NCBI RefSeq assembly: GCF_000283155.1
Contig: NW_004454179.1
Span: 7,962,718 to 8,026,717, forward strand
Direction: 5' to 3'
DNA length: 64,000 bases
DNA from: Ceratotherium simum simum
Lineage: Eukaryota > Chordata > Mammalia > Perissodactyla > Rhinocerotidae
Shown: piece by piece, positions 32,236 through 43,816 of the stretch
How positions within the stretch are numbered: position 1 is the stretch's first letter
How the letters are laid out: each line of letters begins with the position of its first letter
Program-made: the position numbers and the translations under genes
Notes under the pieces: generated by a model
Database searches by the model: none
Told to the model about the DNA's origin: nothing
What the model saw: the letters and a program-made list of their open reading frames with translations, nothing else

Positions 32236-32639
32236 GCCATGCCCGCTGCCCACAGAGTCCAGTAAGTAATTGCTTCTTTCACAGTGGTGTTCTTGAGGAT
32301 AGAGACCTGGTTTTATATTTCCCATAGGCATCTTTAGGGTCTGGCCACAAGAGGCCTTCAATCAGTGTCAACGATTCACTTCTTCTAGGCACCCAAAGAA
32401 GCGGAGGGTGACCCTTGGCCTAGCCCCACCTCTGTGGTAGAAGGGTCCCCTCTGCTTCAGTGTTGCTCTGCTCACACCTCAGAGGCAGGAGCCCAGCCCT
32501 GACCCAGGGCAGTGCACACGATAGATGAGGGCTGACCGGAAGCAAAGCCAGCATTCCCCACTCTGGTGAGCAAGGAGAAAATCATGAGGAGTTATGGTTG
32601 TTTAAGTGTAGCTCCAACCAGCAGGGCATGAAAGCAACT

Positions 32640-32845
32640 CCACGTTCATTGCGACAGAAAGGAATTGAGAATTCATGAAAAGAAGGCTTTCTTCTCCGTG
32701 AGAGTTGTGAGATGTTCGAACAGGATTCCTGCAGAGGTTGTAGAAACTGCTCCCCGGCAGGTCTTTAAGAGCTGGAGCACAATTCACTTTCCAGAGAGAG
32801 GTGGGTATGACGACTGTGAGTGCAGGGCTGGGGTACAGGCAGCGG
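32640..32845 (+). mobile_element. L3/CR1 LINE 3' end, sense
   Basis: 'gagttgtgagatgttcgaacaggattcctgcagaggttgtagaaactgctcc', 'gcaggtctttaagagctgga' follows the conserved CR1/L3 3' terminal region (aactggaatgggctgcc...gaggtagtgagctcccc type). No frame is intact. Confidence 0.65.
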
Positions 32846-33624
32846 GGAAAGAGGTTCAGGATATCTCAGGAGGCAGGCAGGAGCTCAAAGACCGGGTTGA
32901 GAGATGCGGCAGGGAGGGGAGGGCGGGCCCCAGGGGGTCAGAGGTCAGGTGGCAAGAACAGCCTGAACAGGTGGTTGAGTTCTAAGTGGAGAGGCCCGAA
33001 GGCTGTTTGTCGTCTGATCTGTCCATTTACGCCTGCTGGCTGGGGCCTGTGGGCACTGCAGCCAAGGGAAGGAGCTCATTGTGGACCCTCAGGGGTCGAC
33101 TGGACCCAAACAGACAAAGGCCAAGTATTCCATCTAAATAAAGCAGGGTGGGGAGGCTGGCCCACTAATATATCTAATACAAATAAGTAAGCCTGAAGAG
33201 TGCTCTTCCTCGGTGCTCTTTAGACAGCCTGTTTGGGGAGTATTCCAGGACCACAAATTACCCAGATAAAAGTGCCACATCTTCCTGGAGTATCTGTTTT
33301 TACTAGAAGATTTGCTAGGAGCAAGGGGCAAGAGGAAGAGTGGTAGGTAATATAAGAAATTGAAAACACGCTTTTCCTTTTGATCATCTGGAAATATCAT
33401 GGAGTCGAATAAAAATTATACATGCACATTTTAGACAGAGCGTGAGCCTTGAGAAGACCTTTCAGGCTTCCCATCGGTGAGACCCTCAGAGCCCTGTGGT
33501 GGGGGTGTGATAACCTTTTCTTCTGCTTTTAGAGTCCTTGGGGAGAAAAGTTTTCCCAGGTCTGCTTTAATATTTACAAAGCATTGTCTCATGCGCTGTC
33601 TCTTCAGGACATTAAACAAACATT

Positions 33625-33795
33625 TAGGCACCTTCTGTGGGCAGGCACTATGCCCTTTATGACAAAGAAGTGGGTATTTACATTTCCCCTGCAGTGGAGT
33701 TGGGGAAACAGGCCCAGAAAGATGGTGTGATCCCTTCCCCCCAACAAAGTTCTCACGTGGCAAAGCAGGGTTAGGATTGTGGGTGCTCTTTTTCG
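33625..33795 (-). mobile_element. MIR SINE, antisense (diverged)
   Basis: 'aggcaccttctgtgggcaggcactatgccc', 'gtggagttggggaaacaggcccagaaagatg' and 'caaagcagggttaggattg' run in reversed MIR order. Confidence 0.55.
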
Positions 33796-34189
33796 GCATG
33801 CTGTGTCTGTTCCATCAAGCCTGCCTGCGTCCTTCCCTGTGACTCTGCAGTTCCGCCCCACACCCGTCCCCTGCCATTAAGCAATTACACAGCGCTCGCT
33901 GCCACGTGCCCCCTCCTAGAGATTTCCAGGCAGGAGGGACAGGTCCACGGCAAATGGGAAGCCCAGGAACTCCAGCTGGTGCCTGTGCTTTTTCTCCTTC
34001 TGCCTGGGACTGTGACATGCTCCGTACACACTTATAGATAAGGGCATTAACACAGTCACCAACATCCCCAGGTCACAGGCAGAGCATCCAATTCCCAGGT
34101 TGGGCTGGCGGAGTTCCGGCTCAGCGCACAGCCCAGGGGAGTCTGGGATGTGATCAATTCACCGCTCGGCCCAGGATGGATGGGTCACC

Positions 34190-34330
34190 AGTGAGCATTC
34201 ATCCAGGGCTTGTTAGGTGTGGGCTCTGTGTTAGGCCAGTGGGGGAACAAAGATGAATAAGACATTCTCTGCCTTCAAGGAGCTTACAGTGCAGCAGGGA
34301 ATTGATGACCCAGCTCACGCAGAAAGAGAG
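34190..34330 (-). mobile_element. L2 LINE 3' end, antisense
   Basis: 'agcattcatccagggcttgtt', 'gggctctgtgttaggccagtggggg' and 'tctctgccttcaaggagcttacagtgcagcaggg' are reversed L2. Confidence 0.8.
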
Positions 34331-34619
34331 AGAGGGAATAGGAACGGGCTGGGGAGATGTGGCCAGCAGGCGATGCCCCTCCTACTGCATCTTGCAACCT
34401 CTGCCTGGGAACTGTGGGGCAGGAGAGGATTCCCCAGCGTGGTTACTGTGCACTTTCCCTCCCCATCTCTATGTGGAACTCTGCCCTCTCTCTGCTTATT
34501 CATGGTCCCCTGGGAGCTGATCCTCTGTCACACCTTCTTCCTTCTCTGCACTTCCCCACAGTTACCACAACCAAAGCCACACGGCCTGTGTTCACCAGCC
34601 AATCCGCCTAAACCGTGCT

Positions 34620-34975
34620 TTACAAATGATAACAGCACATACCGAGGCTGCGTTGCCACGTGCTGGGAGCTGTTCATGTGCTTTGACTGCTTTAATCACC
34701 CCAGCAAGCCTATGATTCTATTAGTATGCCCATTTTACAGATGAAAAAGCTGAGGTTAAGTAACAGCAAGAAAGCAGCAAAGCTGGGGCTGTCACTCAAG
34801 CACACTGGACAGCCTTTAGCCATTCCACACACAGCACCTCATTTCGGCCTCACAACGATACCGTGGTATAGGTAGATGGGGAAATTGGGGCCCAGAAGGA
34901 TCAAATGCATTGCCGAGCTCGATTCATTTGCAGGTTAAGTGGAAACTAGAATTCAGGTCTGACTCTTCGCCTGGG
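34620..34975 (-). mobile_element. Two MIR SINEs in tandem, antisense
   Basis: First copy, about 34620-34800: 'gcccattttacagatgaaaaagctgaggttaagtaac'. Second copy, about 34815-34975: 'cctcatttcggcctcacaacgataccgtgg' and 'gatggggaaattggggcccagaaggatcaaatg'. Confidence 0.75.
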
Positions 34976-35244
34976 GTTCTTCCCAGTACATTTTGTTGTG
35001 AAATCAGAAAACATTCCCTGCATGTTTCCGGTAACCGTGTTCCCAACCAGACTTTGAAGGATTGCATCTTTGCGCTTTCCTATTGGGCGAAGACAAGGAC
35101 AGGCATGACCAGGCACTGGTGGGACCAGAAAAGCTTGAAAGATCGCCACCTGGTGGCCTCCTCAGTGGTGGCCGCTGAAACTGGGCCCAAGGCCTTCCTT
35201 TGAGCAGGGGTCTTGGGAGTCCATGATAAGAAGCCAGTAACAGA

Positions 35245-35490
35245 AGGTGGAACTTATTGACCACTGACTGCATGCCAGGCGCTCTGCCAAGCACTTTCAG
35301 TGGCTCTTCTCATTTATTCCTCATATTAACCATGTGAGGTGGGTCCTGTTATCATCATCCCCATTTCAAAGGGGAGGAGGCTGAGGCTCAGAGGTTAAGT
35401 AACCTGCTCAAGGTCACGCTGCTGGCAAATTTGAACCTGAGATTCAAATCCAGGTTTGTCTGACCCCAGGGGCCACTTCTACTTCACCAC
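35245..35490 (-). mobile_element. MIR SINE, antisense
   Basis: 'gactgcatgccaggcgctctgccaagcac', 'ctcatattaaccatgtgaggtgggtcctgttatcatcatcccc' and 'ggctgaggctcagaggttaagtaacctgctcaaggtcac' are nearly full length. Confidence 0.93.
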
Positions 35491-35594
35491 TCCCTAGCCT
35501 ACCTCCTCACGCCTCACAGCGTCGGGCTGCTGCCTACCTCTCCTATCTCATCCCACAGCCCCGGGGCCCTGGGCTGCAGCCATTCTGACCTTGT

Positions 35595-35985
35595 CTCTGT
35601 TCTTTGAGCTCATCCTCATGCAGGGCCTTTGCACTTGCTGTGCCTGCTGCCTGGAATGTTCTCTCAGATTTACCCATCATGGGCTACTCATCACACAGGT
35701 CTCAGCTCATAGAGGTCACCTCCTCAAAGACACTATTCTAACCATCCATCCGAGGTGCCCCTAGTCAAGCCCCGCTCCTCACTGTCCCATTCACTTGCTG
35801 CATTGCCTTCTCAGGGCCTAGCACGCTCTGAGATTATCTTCTTTCTCTGTTTGTATGCTTGTTCGTTGTCTATATTCCCCACTGGGGATGTTGGCTCCAT
35901 GGGGGCAGGCACCAGGCATCCCCAGTGCCTAGCACAGTGCTTGTCAAGTACTTGCTCCATGAGTATTCGCTGGATGAGTGATTGG
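35595..35985 (+). mobile_element. L2 LINE 3' region, sense
   Basis: 'gggcctttgcacttgctgtgcctgctgcctggaatgttctc', 'caggtctcagctcatagaggtcacctcctc', 'gggggcaggcaccaggcatccccagtgcctagcacagtgcttg' and 'ctggatgagtgattgg'. A long, clear L2. Confidence 0.93.
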
Positions 35986-36021
35986 AGGTGGCAGGGGAGA
36001 AAAGGCCCTTTGACCAGTATT

Positions 36022-36309
36022 TTATTTTATTTATTTATTTTTTTAAACAGTTTTATTTATTTATTTATTTTTTTGTGAGGAAGATCAACCCTGAGCTAAC
36101 ATCCATGCCAATCCTCCACGTTTTTTTTTTTCTCCCAAAGCCCCAGTGGATAGTTGTATGTCATAGTTGCACATCTTTATAGTTGCTGTATGTGGGACGT
36201 GGCCTCAGCATGGCTGGAGAAGCGGTGCACTGGTGCATGCCTGGGATCCAAACCCGGGTTGCCGATAGTGGAGTGGACACACTTAACCGCTAAGCCACGG
36301 GGCAGGACC
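36022..36309 (-). mobile_element. ERE tRNA-derived SINE, antisense
   Basis: 'gtgaggaagatcaaccctgagctaacatcc', 'caaagccccagtggatagttgtatgtcatagttgcacat' and 'cacacttaaccgctaagccacggggcaggaccg'. The left side is a (TTTA/TTAT)n tail (36021-36072). Flanks gaccagtatt (36012..36021) and gatcagtatt (36310..36319) form a duplication with one mismatch. Confidence 0.94.
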
Positions 36310-37284
36310 GATCAGTATTATATGCATTTAGCTCAGCGGCCTTCTCATCCCTCCTGTGGTTTCCTGTCATCCTTGCCTCCTTCCTCTTTGGACCCCTCTC
36401 TATACATCCAGGCCCAGAGGTGAACTGAGGCCAGAGCTAGGACTTGGCTTAATTTGACAGACAGGCAGTAAAATATTAGATGCAGTAAAAATAAGATGGC
36501 TCACATTTCTGGTCCTCGGTATTTGACGTAGTTGAGGTGTCCGGGTTTTGTTGGTAGTGCTTGTTGTTAATTCTTGTAATTAGCTTGTATCTTACAGATA
36601 CTGCTCTTGGTCATTTAAAAAGAGGCTTAATTGGTCATTCAGGCCTGGAACCTATTCTGTTCTCCAACTTTATTACTTCCTCCACCACATTCAGAAGCTG
36701 GAAAGGTAGATTAGCATCTCAGGATTATAAACTGCCTGTTCTCACTCACCCACATTTGGATGTGCTCCAGCAAACAGACTCTGGTTTGTGAATTTGAATT
36801 GAGAATCCTGCACTTGGAAGGAAAAGCCCAGACCCAGGCACGATTCCTAAGGCCTGCTGAAAATATGAGCAGAGAGCAAATGCTCACACAGATGAGTTTA
36901 TAGCCAAAGACAGGAGCGATCTCAGGAAGGAAAAACCACAATGGCTAACGGTCATTAGAGCTTCCTTGATGTAATTTTGGAGACTGAGGAGAGCCACAGT
37001 CCCAGTTAGATAAAACCGGAAGAACTGAGGTCTGAGCAAACAGCCCCACTGTGGTGATATGGTGGAGAGCAGCACTGGGGATGAGCATGGATGAGGAGTG
37101 AGCAGCCAGACCTCTCACCTGGCCCCTCTGTCTCTCTACATGTCCTTCCTTAATCTGAAAAAATAAGACAGAGCTGGCTGGTCTTCTAGATTCCCCACAG
37201 CTCTGATGTTCTAGGCCTTTACAGGGCAGGCAGGAGAAAGGGCTGAAGGACAGGAAGCTAACGTGGGTGGAATTCCTCCTCCAC

Positions 37285-37435
37285 ATCAGGCACTGAGTGG
37301 GCATGGTGGCATCAGGTCCTCACAGCAGCCCCACTAGCATGGTCTCTATTTTGCAGATGAGAGAAAAAAAAAAAAGGAGGTTAAGTGACATGTTTAAAGT
37401 CACATAGCTGAAACGTGACAGGGCTTTGCCACAAG
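37285..37435 (-). mobile_element. MIR SINE, antisense
   Basis: 'caggcactgagtgggcatgg', 'ctattttgcagatgagagaaa', an A-run, then 'ggttaagtgacatgtttaaagtcacatagctg'. Confidence 0.78.
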
Positions 37436-37758
37436 GCATCTGGCACTTACAAACCATCTCCACCCGATGTTCCAGAAATCTAATTCCTAGAAGTAGCATT
37501 TGCCTCCTGAGGAGCACTGCTCTGGTCCACACAGTGAGTGGGCAAAGGGAGAGCACAGCCGGGGTTGTCAGATTTCTTGGTTTATTTCAACACCATTCTC
37601 TGGCTCCTAATTAGGCAGCTCTGGGGGGAAAAGCTAACGTGGATGTAAGTAATGAGCAGAGACTTTGTGTCACAGACTGACCGCAGATACAGGACACAGA
37701 ATGATCCTGTAATTACACCAGGCAGTGTGTATCGAGGGCCTTGGATGTGCCCGGTACT

Positions 37759-37839
37759 GACAACTACAACAACAGCAGCAACAACAGCAGCAGCGACAAC
37801 AAAAGCAACAGTGACAACAACAGCAGCAGCGACAACAGC
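37759..37839. repeat. Interrupted CAA/CAG triplet repeat
   Basis: About 27 triplets of mixed CAA, CAG and CGA/TGA interruptions. It is followed by a MIR/L2-like 'ctgagggctcgctatgcactaggcag'. It generates open frames of Thr/Ala or Gln/Asn-rich peptides by chance. Confidence 0.92.
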
Positions 37840-39214
37840 TGAGGGCTCGCTATGCACTAGGCAGAGTAATGTAGTTATTCCCTATGAGGGGAGAAAGACG
37901 CTCTCCCTGTTTGCTGGTTGAGGAGATCAGGTCTCAATCTCTGAGAGAGGAAACAAGTGCCACGAGGTCGAACCACCAGAATTGCCATGTTTCTGCTTCC
38001 AGATGGTGGAGAAGGTGTTAACTCACCAAGAAAGCCAAGGAGCCATATTTTCTGAATGCAAAACCAGGGCATGGTCTGATGCATTGACTGGGGATGGAGC
38101 AGGCTCTTGTAAAAATCCAGGGGCAGTTGCTATCAGTATGGGTCTCAGCATAGTCACCTACCTCTGGGTGCCCTCTCTGTTCCATGTTCCCCACACCACT
38201 CTCTGGCTGCCCAAAGCCCTCCCACAAAGGCTCATCAATCTGGCTTCCCTCCCCCAGAGAATTCTGTGCTCCAAAATTATGACTTCTTATAATATACAAC
38301 AAAACTAACCATTCTCAGGCCAAACAACCCCCCCATCCCATTTTGTGTGTGCGTGTGTGTGGAAGAGCTGGCATAAGATGATTGGTATAATTCATACTAA
38401 GGTGTGAGTGACTAACAAGCTGCCCATTACTGGCAGGGGTCCATCCTTTTAAAGAGAAGCTGGTTTATCCACCAGACACCTCCCCTAATAGGATCCTAGC
38501 TGCCTGGCACTCCAGGCTCTGTGGGGACAAGCTGATGGGGGTAGGTGGAAAGAGAGACCATCCTCCCCAAGGGGCTGTTTTCAGAAGGGCGATACTTTAT
38601 CTCCTCTTTCTGACCTCTGAACAGAGTGTGGCGACACAAGGAGAGCTCTTGGAAAACCCAAAAGTCTCAGTACCTACCCTATCAGCATCATTTCACCTTT
38701 CAAGACCCCCTCTTCGATGAAAAACCATTTTAATAAGACTGTAATTTCATTGCAGAATTTTGTAATTAAGTATCCTTAAAAGAAATGAGGTTGCAGGTCC
38801 CTATCTCCCAATTTATCATAGACGTAATGCCCCAAGTTACTCTGTGTTTAATCAAGAATGTATCCCTGTTGTAACTGCATGCAGGCCTTAGAGCTAGGAT
38901 GGGTTCTGCATTTATCATGAAGGTTGCTCTCTGTTCTTGAGATGTTATTCTGTTTACCAAGTTGCAAAATAAATAGTGGCTTCTCAGTCAGAAATAATAG
39001 GCTCCCCCTCATCCCTGCCTTCATCCTGGTGCCATGGGCCTCTCTCGCCCTCAGAGGTAAATCGGACATTAGCTCTCCATAGAGAAAATAAAGGTTCTGA
39101 ATCCGTTTCTTATTTTAAGGAGCAAACGTGCTCCCCCTGCTGGCTGAGGGCAGCCAATACACCGGTATGCTGCAAAATCACAGCATTGTCTTTGGACGCC
39201 CTTCAAACCACAAT

Positions 39215-39325
39215 CTGAAGACCTACTATGTGCTAGGTGTAGTGCTGAGAGACATAAAGAGGAAAAGGACCAGGCCTCTGTCCTCAAAGAGCTTAGAGTC
39301 TGGTGGGAGAGACAAAATGTGCATA
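39215..39325 (-). mobile_element. L2 LINE 3' end, antisense
   Basis: 'agacctactatgtgctaggtgtagtgctgagagac' and 'tctgtcctcaaagagcttagagtctggtggg' are reversed L2. Confidence 0.85.
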
Positions 39326-40399
39326 TATATTATACACAATACACAACACAATATGTTAACAAGTATTCATTGCCGCATCATAGAGAAGGGAGAAATTACT
39401 TCTGTCCTCAGAGACGACGGAGGCTCATGGTGGTGACAGCATTTCACTTCTTCCTGAAAAGGCAGTCGTATTTCAGAAAGTGAAGAAGGAGAGAATGGAC
39501 AATGTAAGGAGTCCTAGAATGTTTGGGGTGAAAGAAACTTGAAGAATCATGTCCTTTAATCTCCTCCGTTTATAAGCCAGGAAAAGGGACCTCAGAGAGT
39601 CCAAATGCCCTCGAAGTAAGAGACAGAACAGAGCCTGGAACCCACGTCTTCTCACTCCAACTCCGGGCTCACCAAGAATTCCAGGCTGAGGGGGGAATGA
39701 AGGGGGGAGTGGGGCGGGAAGGGCCGGATAGGCCGGGGAAATGGAGAAAGGAGTCTGAGTCGCAGCCACAAGAAATTCAATCCCACTTACTGAGGAAGTG
39801 AAATGGTCTGGTTAATTTAATTTCCTAATTAGATGGAAGTTCAGCAGAAAGACTGCATTGTTAGAAATGTTGATTTTTAAAAACTTCTTAAAATGTTTTA
39901 TTTCACTTTTCTGCCTTAGCAACCAAAGTAAAGTAACAGATCATTCATTGATAAATCTGAATCTTGCCGTATCTAACAATATTTTTGGCGTAGAGAGTGT
40001 CCAAGCTTATAGATATAGACCCTTGGAGGGTGTAAAAAAATCTTCAATAGCAATATACTTGCCTGCCATTTGTCTCTCTATCATCAACTATAGTATTTAG
40101 GTTTATTTATCAGAGTGGGGTAGTTGAATACTGAAAAATGTCTGATCAAGTGAGGGTCCTGGCTCACTTTGCTCTGGTTAATTGAGGTTTTGCTGGGTTA
40201 TTTAGGGTGGTCCCTGCTGAGCCTCCTGCACAGCTCTGCCCTCACCCTTGCAGGGCTGTGTTGGACAGTGGGGTATCAGTGAGGAGCCTGCAGAATTCTC
40301 GGGCTTGCTTTGGAAAGGAGCGGGTGGGATAGTCCACCGATGGTGCTGGCTGACTATACTCAAACTCTCTCCACTGGGACCCCCTAAAAAAGTTATGAG

Positions 40400-40935
40400 C
40401 TGTGGCCTTGTCTAAATTGGGTCCCCATGGAATTTGGCTCTCCCAGATGGCCCTCAATGATCCCCACCTCCTGATATTCATGCTGTGTGTAGTCCCCTCC
40501 TGCATTACACCAGGATTGATCTGTATGACCAATAAAACACAACGTAAGTGAGAGGATGTCCCTTCCTAGCTTAGGCTATAAAAACACGTTGCAGCTTCCA
40601 TCTTGGTGACTCTCTTCTCTCTCTCAGATCACTTGCTTTTGGGGAAGCCAGCTGCCATGGCGTGAAGGTCATTGTGGAGAGGGTCATGTGGCATAGAACT
40701 GAGGCCTCCAGCCACCAGCCATGTGAGTGACCCTGGAAGCAGAACCTCCAGCCCAGTTGAGCCTTCAGATGACTGCCATCCTGGCGTACATCTTGACTGG
40801 AGCCTTAGGAGAGAGCCTGAGCCAGAACTATCCAGATTCTTGACCTTCAGAAACTGTGTGACATAATAAATATTTCTTGTTTTAAGTTGCTAAAATGTAG
40901 GCTGATTTGTTACACAGCAATAGATAATTAATACA
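40400..40935 (+). mobile_element. LTR element (ERVL/MaLR-like), sense
   Basis: 'tgatccccacctcctgatattcatg', 'tataaaaacacgttgcagcttccatcttgg' (a TATA-like promoter region), 'agaaactgtgtgacataataaatatttcttgttttaagttgctaa' (polyadenylation region) and an end at 'cacagcaatagataattaatac'. A solo LTR with no internal coding region beside it. Subfamily not assigned. Confidence 0.75.
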
Positions 40936-41039
40936 CTAAGCTAGAGACCTCCCGGGATGGGGAACCCTTAGGCACTGCTCTTCCCCAGAACCCCATCTGA
41001 GTGTATAGTCTTGACATCCTGGAATCTGAAATCCAGAAG

Positions 41040-41160
41040 AGACCTTGGAGCTCAGCTAATCTAGTTCCCTCATTTTACAAATGGGAAAGGAGAGGCCAGA
41101 GGGGCAGAGGCTTGGTGTGGAGCCAGGCTGAGGCTAAAACTTGGGGCTCCTGATTTGGGG
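41040..41160 (-). mobile_element. MIR-family fragment, antisense
   Basis: 'gaccttggagctcagctaatctagttccctcattttacaaatggg' resembles reversed MIR3. Diverged. Confidence 0.55.
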
Positions 41161-41220
41161 TTCAGCCTTAGTCCCCATGTTTCCATTCCCAGCACCTAGT
41201 CAGCTTCCTTGTTCACTGTT

Positions 41221-41305
41221 TCATTCCCCAAATATATGGAGAATGCCTACTATGTGCTAGGTACTGTGTCAGGCCCTGGGGCACTGTAGAGGCTCTGGGC
41301 ATATA
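41221..41305 (-). mobile_element. L2 LINE 3' end, antisense
   Basis: 'gaatgcctactatgtgctaggtactgtgtcaggccctggggcac' is the reversed L2 tail. Confidence 0.78.
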
Positions 41306-41569
41306 CAGAACTATGGGTCAAAATTTATTTGAATAACACATAATTATAATGGATATCTATTGAGTGAATGAATGAATGAAAAAGACTGGATTACAATCAG
41401 GAGACCCACATGCAAGTCCTCGCTTTGCCACAAATATCCTGGGTCTCCTTTACCATTCTCTGAAAACAAAGTTTCCAGGCTGGTGTGCAGTACAAAGACT
41501 TAGATTAAGACATAGAATGTTAGAATTTTAAAGCCAGAAAGGACCTTGGCAGGCAAGTGATGCTCTCTT

Positions 41570-41725
41570 TTTCCATTTTCTCTCCCTTTGAAAATCAGAT
41601 GAATCTATGGGCCCCTTTAACCACATGCAAAACACTTTGCATACAAAATTTGAGGGATTCCTAGAACATGTGCAGCCCATCCATGGACTTGCTAGGGATC
41701 CATAGGCCAAGAGCCCTTGATCTGG
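41570..41725 (-). mobile_element. hAT-like non-autonomous DNA element (same family as 26432)
   Basis: 'tttgaaaatcagatgaatctatgggcccctttaacc', 'tgcatacaaaatttgagggattcctag' and 'cagcccatccatggacttgctagggatccataggcc' show the same design as the pair near 26.5 kb. Orientation uncertain. Confidence 0.45.
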
Positions 41726-41865
41726 TCTAACCTCTTGTTATTTTAAGTGAGAAAACTGAGACCCAGAGAAGGGAAGTAACTTGCCCCACGTCGCACAGCA
41801 AAGTCCATGCTTGAACCAGGTCTCCTGAAATCTGGTCCAGCGCTCTCCCCCCACAGAGCCCTGAC
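41726..41865 (-). mobile_element. MIR SINE, antisense
   Basis: 'gagaaaactgagacccagagaagggaagtaacttgccccacgtcgcacagc' is the reversed MIR core. Confidence 0.87.
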
Positions 41866-42264
41866 TTACAGGAAGCACACAGGTCACGAGGAAACCAGCT
41901 CTGGCTCCTGAAACATGGAACTTCAGGAAATCACACGCATATTTATTTTCTGTTAATATCTCTTGGGGACAGACAGAGTAGCTTAAATGACCAACTCTGT
42001 CTCTAGCACTAGGCTAAAAGGCATCACCAAATACTTCCAAAATTGGGCAATTGGAAAGCACTGGAGATGGGGCTGGCAGACCCAGGGAGTGTTGAGGACG
42101 GTGGAAAGTGGAGGAAAGTCTGGTGGCGTGGTGGCTCAGCAGTGAAGTCCCAGGGGCAGTCAGCTTCGCTCTGGCTGCTGGCTACTCCCAGGTGCTCAGG
42201 GGCCACCTGCACCATGGAGTGGACAGTCCATGTTTAGAGAGGACCTGGTGTCTCACTATCACAT

Positions 42265-42525
42265 AAAGAAGCAGCTCAACATAGTGTCGAAGAGCAGGGG
42301 CTCTGGTGCCATCCTGCCTGGGTGCAGAGTCATGTTTTGCTACTTTTTAGCTGTGCCATCTTGGGCCGCTAGCTAACCTCTCTTCCTGATCTGCAAAATG
42401 GGGACCATGATAGCCCTTACACCACAGGCCTGTTACGAGGATCAAATGAGCTAGTTTTTGTAAAGTGCTTAGAACAGAGCCTGACATACAAGAAGTGCTG
42501 TATAAATGTATGATAATTAAGGGCG
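42265..42525 (+). mobile_element. MIR SINE, sense, near full length
   Basis: 'gagcaggggctctggtgcc', 'ctgatctgcaaaatggggaccatgatagc', 'gaggatcaaatgagctagtttttgtaaagtgcttagaacagagcctgacata'. Confidence 0.92.
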
Positions 42526-42594
42526 TAAAATCCATCCTTCTTCAGGCATCAGTCTTTCTCTCCTGGGCCCTTCAGAGCAGAGGCCACTCAACTT

Positions 42595-42840
42595 AAAAAA
42601 AAGTTACTTTTTAAAAATCAATGTATACTTTATTGAAGTATCAATTGTCTACGATAACATGCACCTATTGTAAGTGTACATTTAGATGGATGAGTTTTGA
42701 CACATTTGTATACTGTGTAACCACCACCACACTCAGGCTATAGAACGTTTCTGTCACCCCCAAAAGTTTCCTTGTCTCTTATCCTGGTCAACTCCCCTTT
42801 TCCTCCAGCCCCAGATGACCATGATCATTGCCCCCAAACA
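42595..42840 (-). mobile_element. L1 3' region (L1ME-like), antisense
   Basis: 'tttattgaagtatcaattgtctacgataacatgcacctattg', 'gtgtaaccaccaccacactcaggctatagaacgtttctgtcaccccc' match the reverse of an old L1 3'UTR. Confidence 0.75.
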
Positions 42841-42969
42841 TTATGATGACACATCTCTATCAGTGAGCAGGTGTTGAGCTGCCAAAATATATATACCTCT
42901 TTGCAATATATGGATGCATTTACTTATGTATTGTATATGTCCTGCCGTCATTCTGTGTCACACACACTA

Positions 42970-43145
42970 GGAAAGATTACTTTTTGTTTTATCTTTTAGA
43001 TTAAAAAAAGTGAGAGAAATTTTTAAGCAACTGGACAAAATGTGAACAATTGGTGAATCTGGGTAGGGGGGATATGAGAGCCTTTTTTAATGCAGTTCAT
43101 GAAACCTTTCTGTAAATTTGACATTATGTCAAAATAGAGAGTTAC
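42970..43145 (+). mobile_element. L1 3' end (L1M-like), sense
   Basis: 'gtgaacaattggtgaatctgggtagggggg' and 'tttctgtaaatttgacattatgtcaaaat' form the terminal portion of an old L1 3'UTR. Confidence 0.7.
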
Positions 43146-43654
43146 AACAGCAAACAGAATAAACATGAGTAGCAGTAGACAGAGCTGCTGTTGAGCACTT
43201 GGAGCAATTCTTTCTCAGAACCCCAGAGAGTTACTAAGCCTGCCAAAGCCCAGGCCTAACCCAGCTGGAAGGAATCCGAGTTCCAAGGGTGGGGCCTTGG
43301 GCATCTGCTTGGCACCTAGTGAGGGGGTCAGGGCTCCTTGGGGCCACAGGGCCTTTGGCAACGGAGAGTTCCTCCAGCTGGCTGAGACTGCACTGGCCTT
43401 TGGGGTAAAATGGGCCAAGCCTGAGTCTGGCGGGCAAAGAGCTGGCTCAAGTTGATGGGGCAGATGTGTGTGAAAATGCTCCGTATCCATAAAGCACTGT
43501 ATGTGTACGAGGGCTTAGAGCATCCACATCCGTGAGGGATGAGGAAGCTTAAAAGTGAATAAACACATAAATATGATACAAATATAATATAAAGCATCAG
43601 CTAATTTTTAGACCATGACTACTGCTGCTACTGTTACTGCCACCACTGCTACTC

Positions 43655-43775
43655 TCTAGGATGACCAGCCATCCTGGTTGGCCTGAGACTGTCCCAATGT
43701 TAGCCCTGAAAGCCCTGAATCCCAGGAAATCCCTCAGTTCTGGGACGATTGGGACAGTTGGTTGCCTGAGAGCCT
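43655..43775. mobile_element. Palindromic hAT-type MITE (unassigned)
   Basis: 'ggatgaccagccatcctggttggcctgagactgtccca' is mirrored by 'cagttctgggacgattgggacagttggttgcc', a known mammalian MITE layout with long inverted ends. Name not recalled with certainty. Confidence 0.55.
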
Positions 43776-43816
43776 ATCACTAGTCTTTCGACTGCAGTGA
43801 TCGCTTCAACCTTCAC

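Noticed and set aside
34253..34744. 163-codon plus-strand frame, Cys-rich end
   Set aside because: Begins in an antisense L2 and ends in an antisense MIR, so the peptide is composed of repeat sequence.
37652..37921. Thr/Ala-rich frame and its antisense Val/Ala-rich partner
   Set aside because: Both are translations of the CAA/CAG triplet tract.
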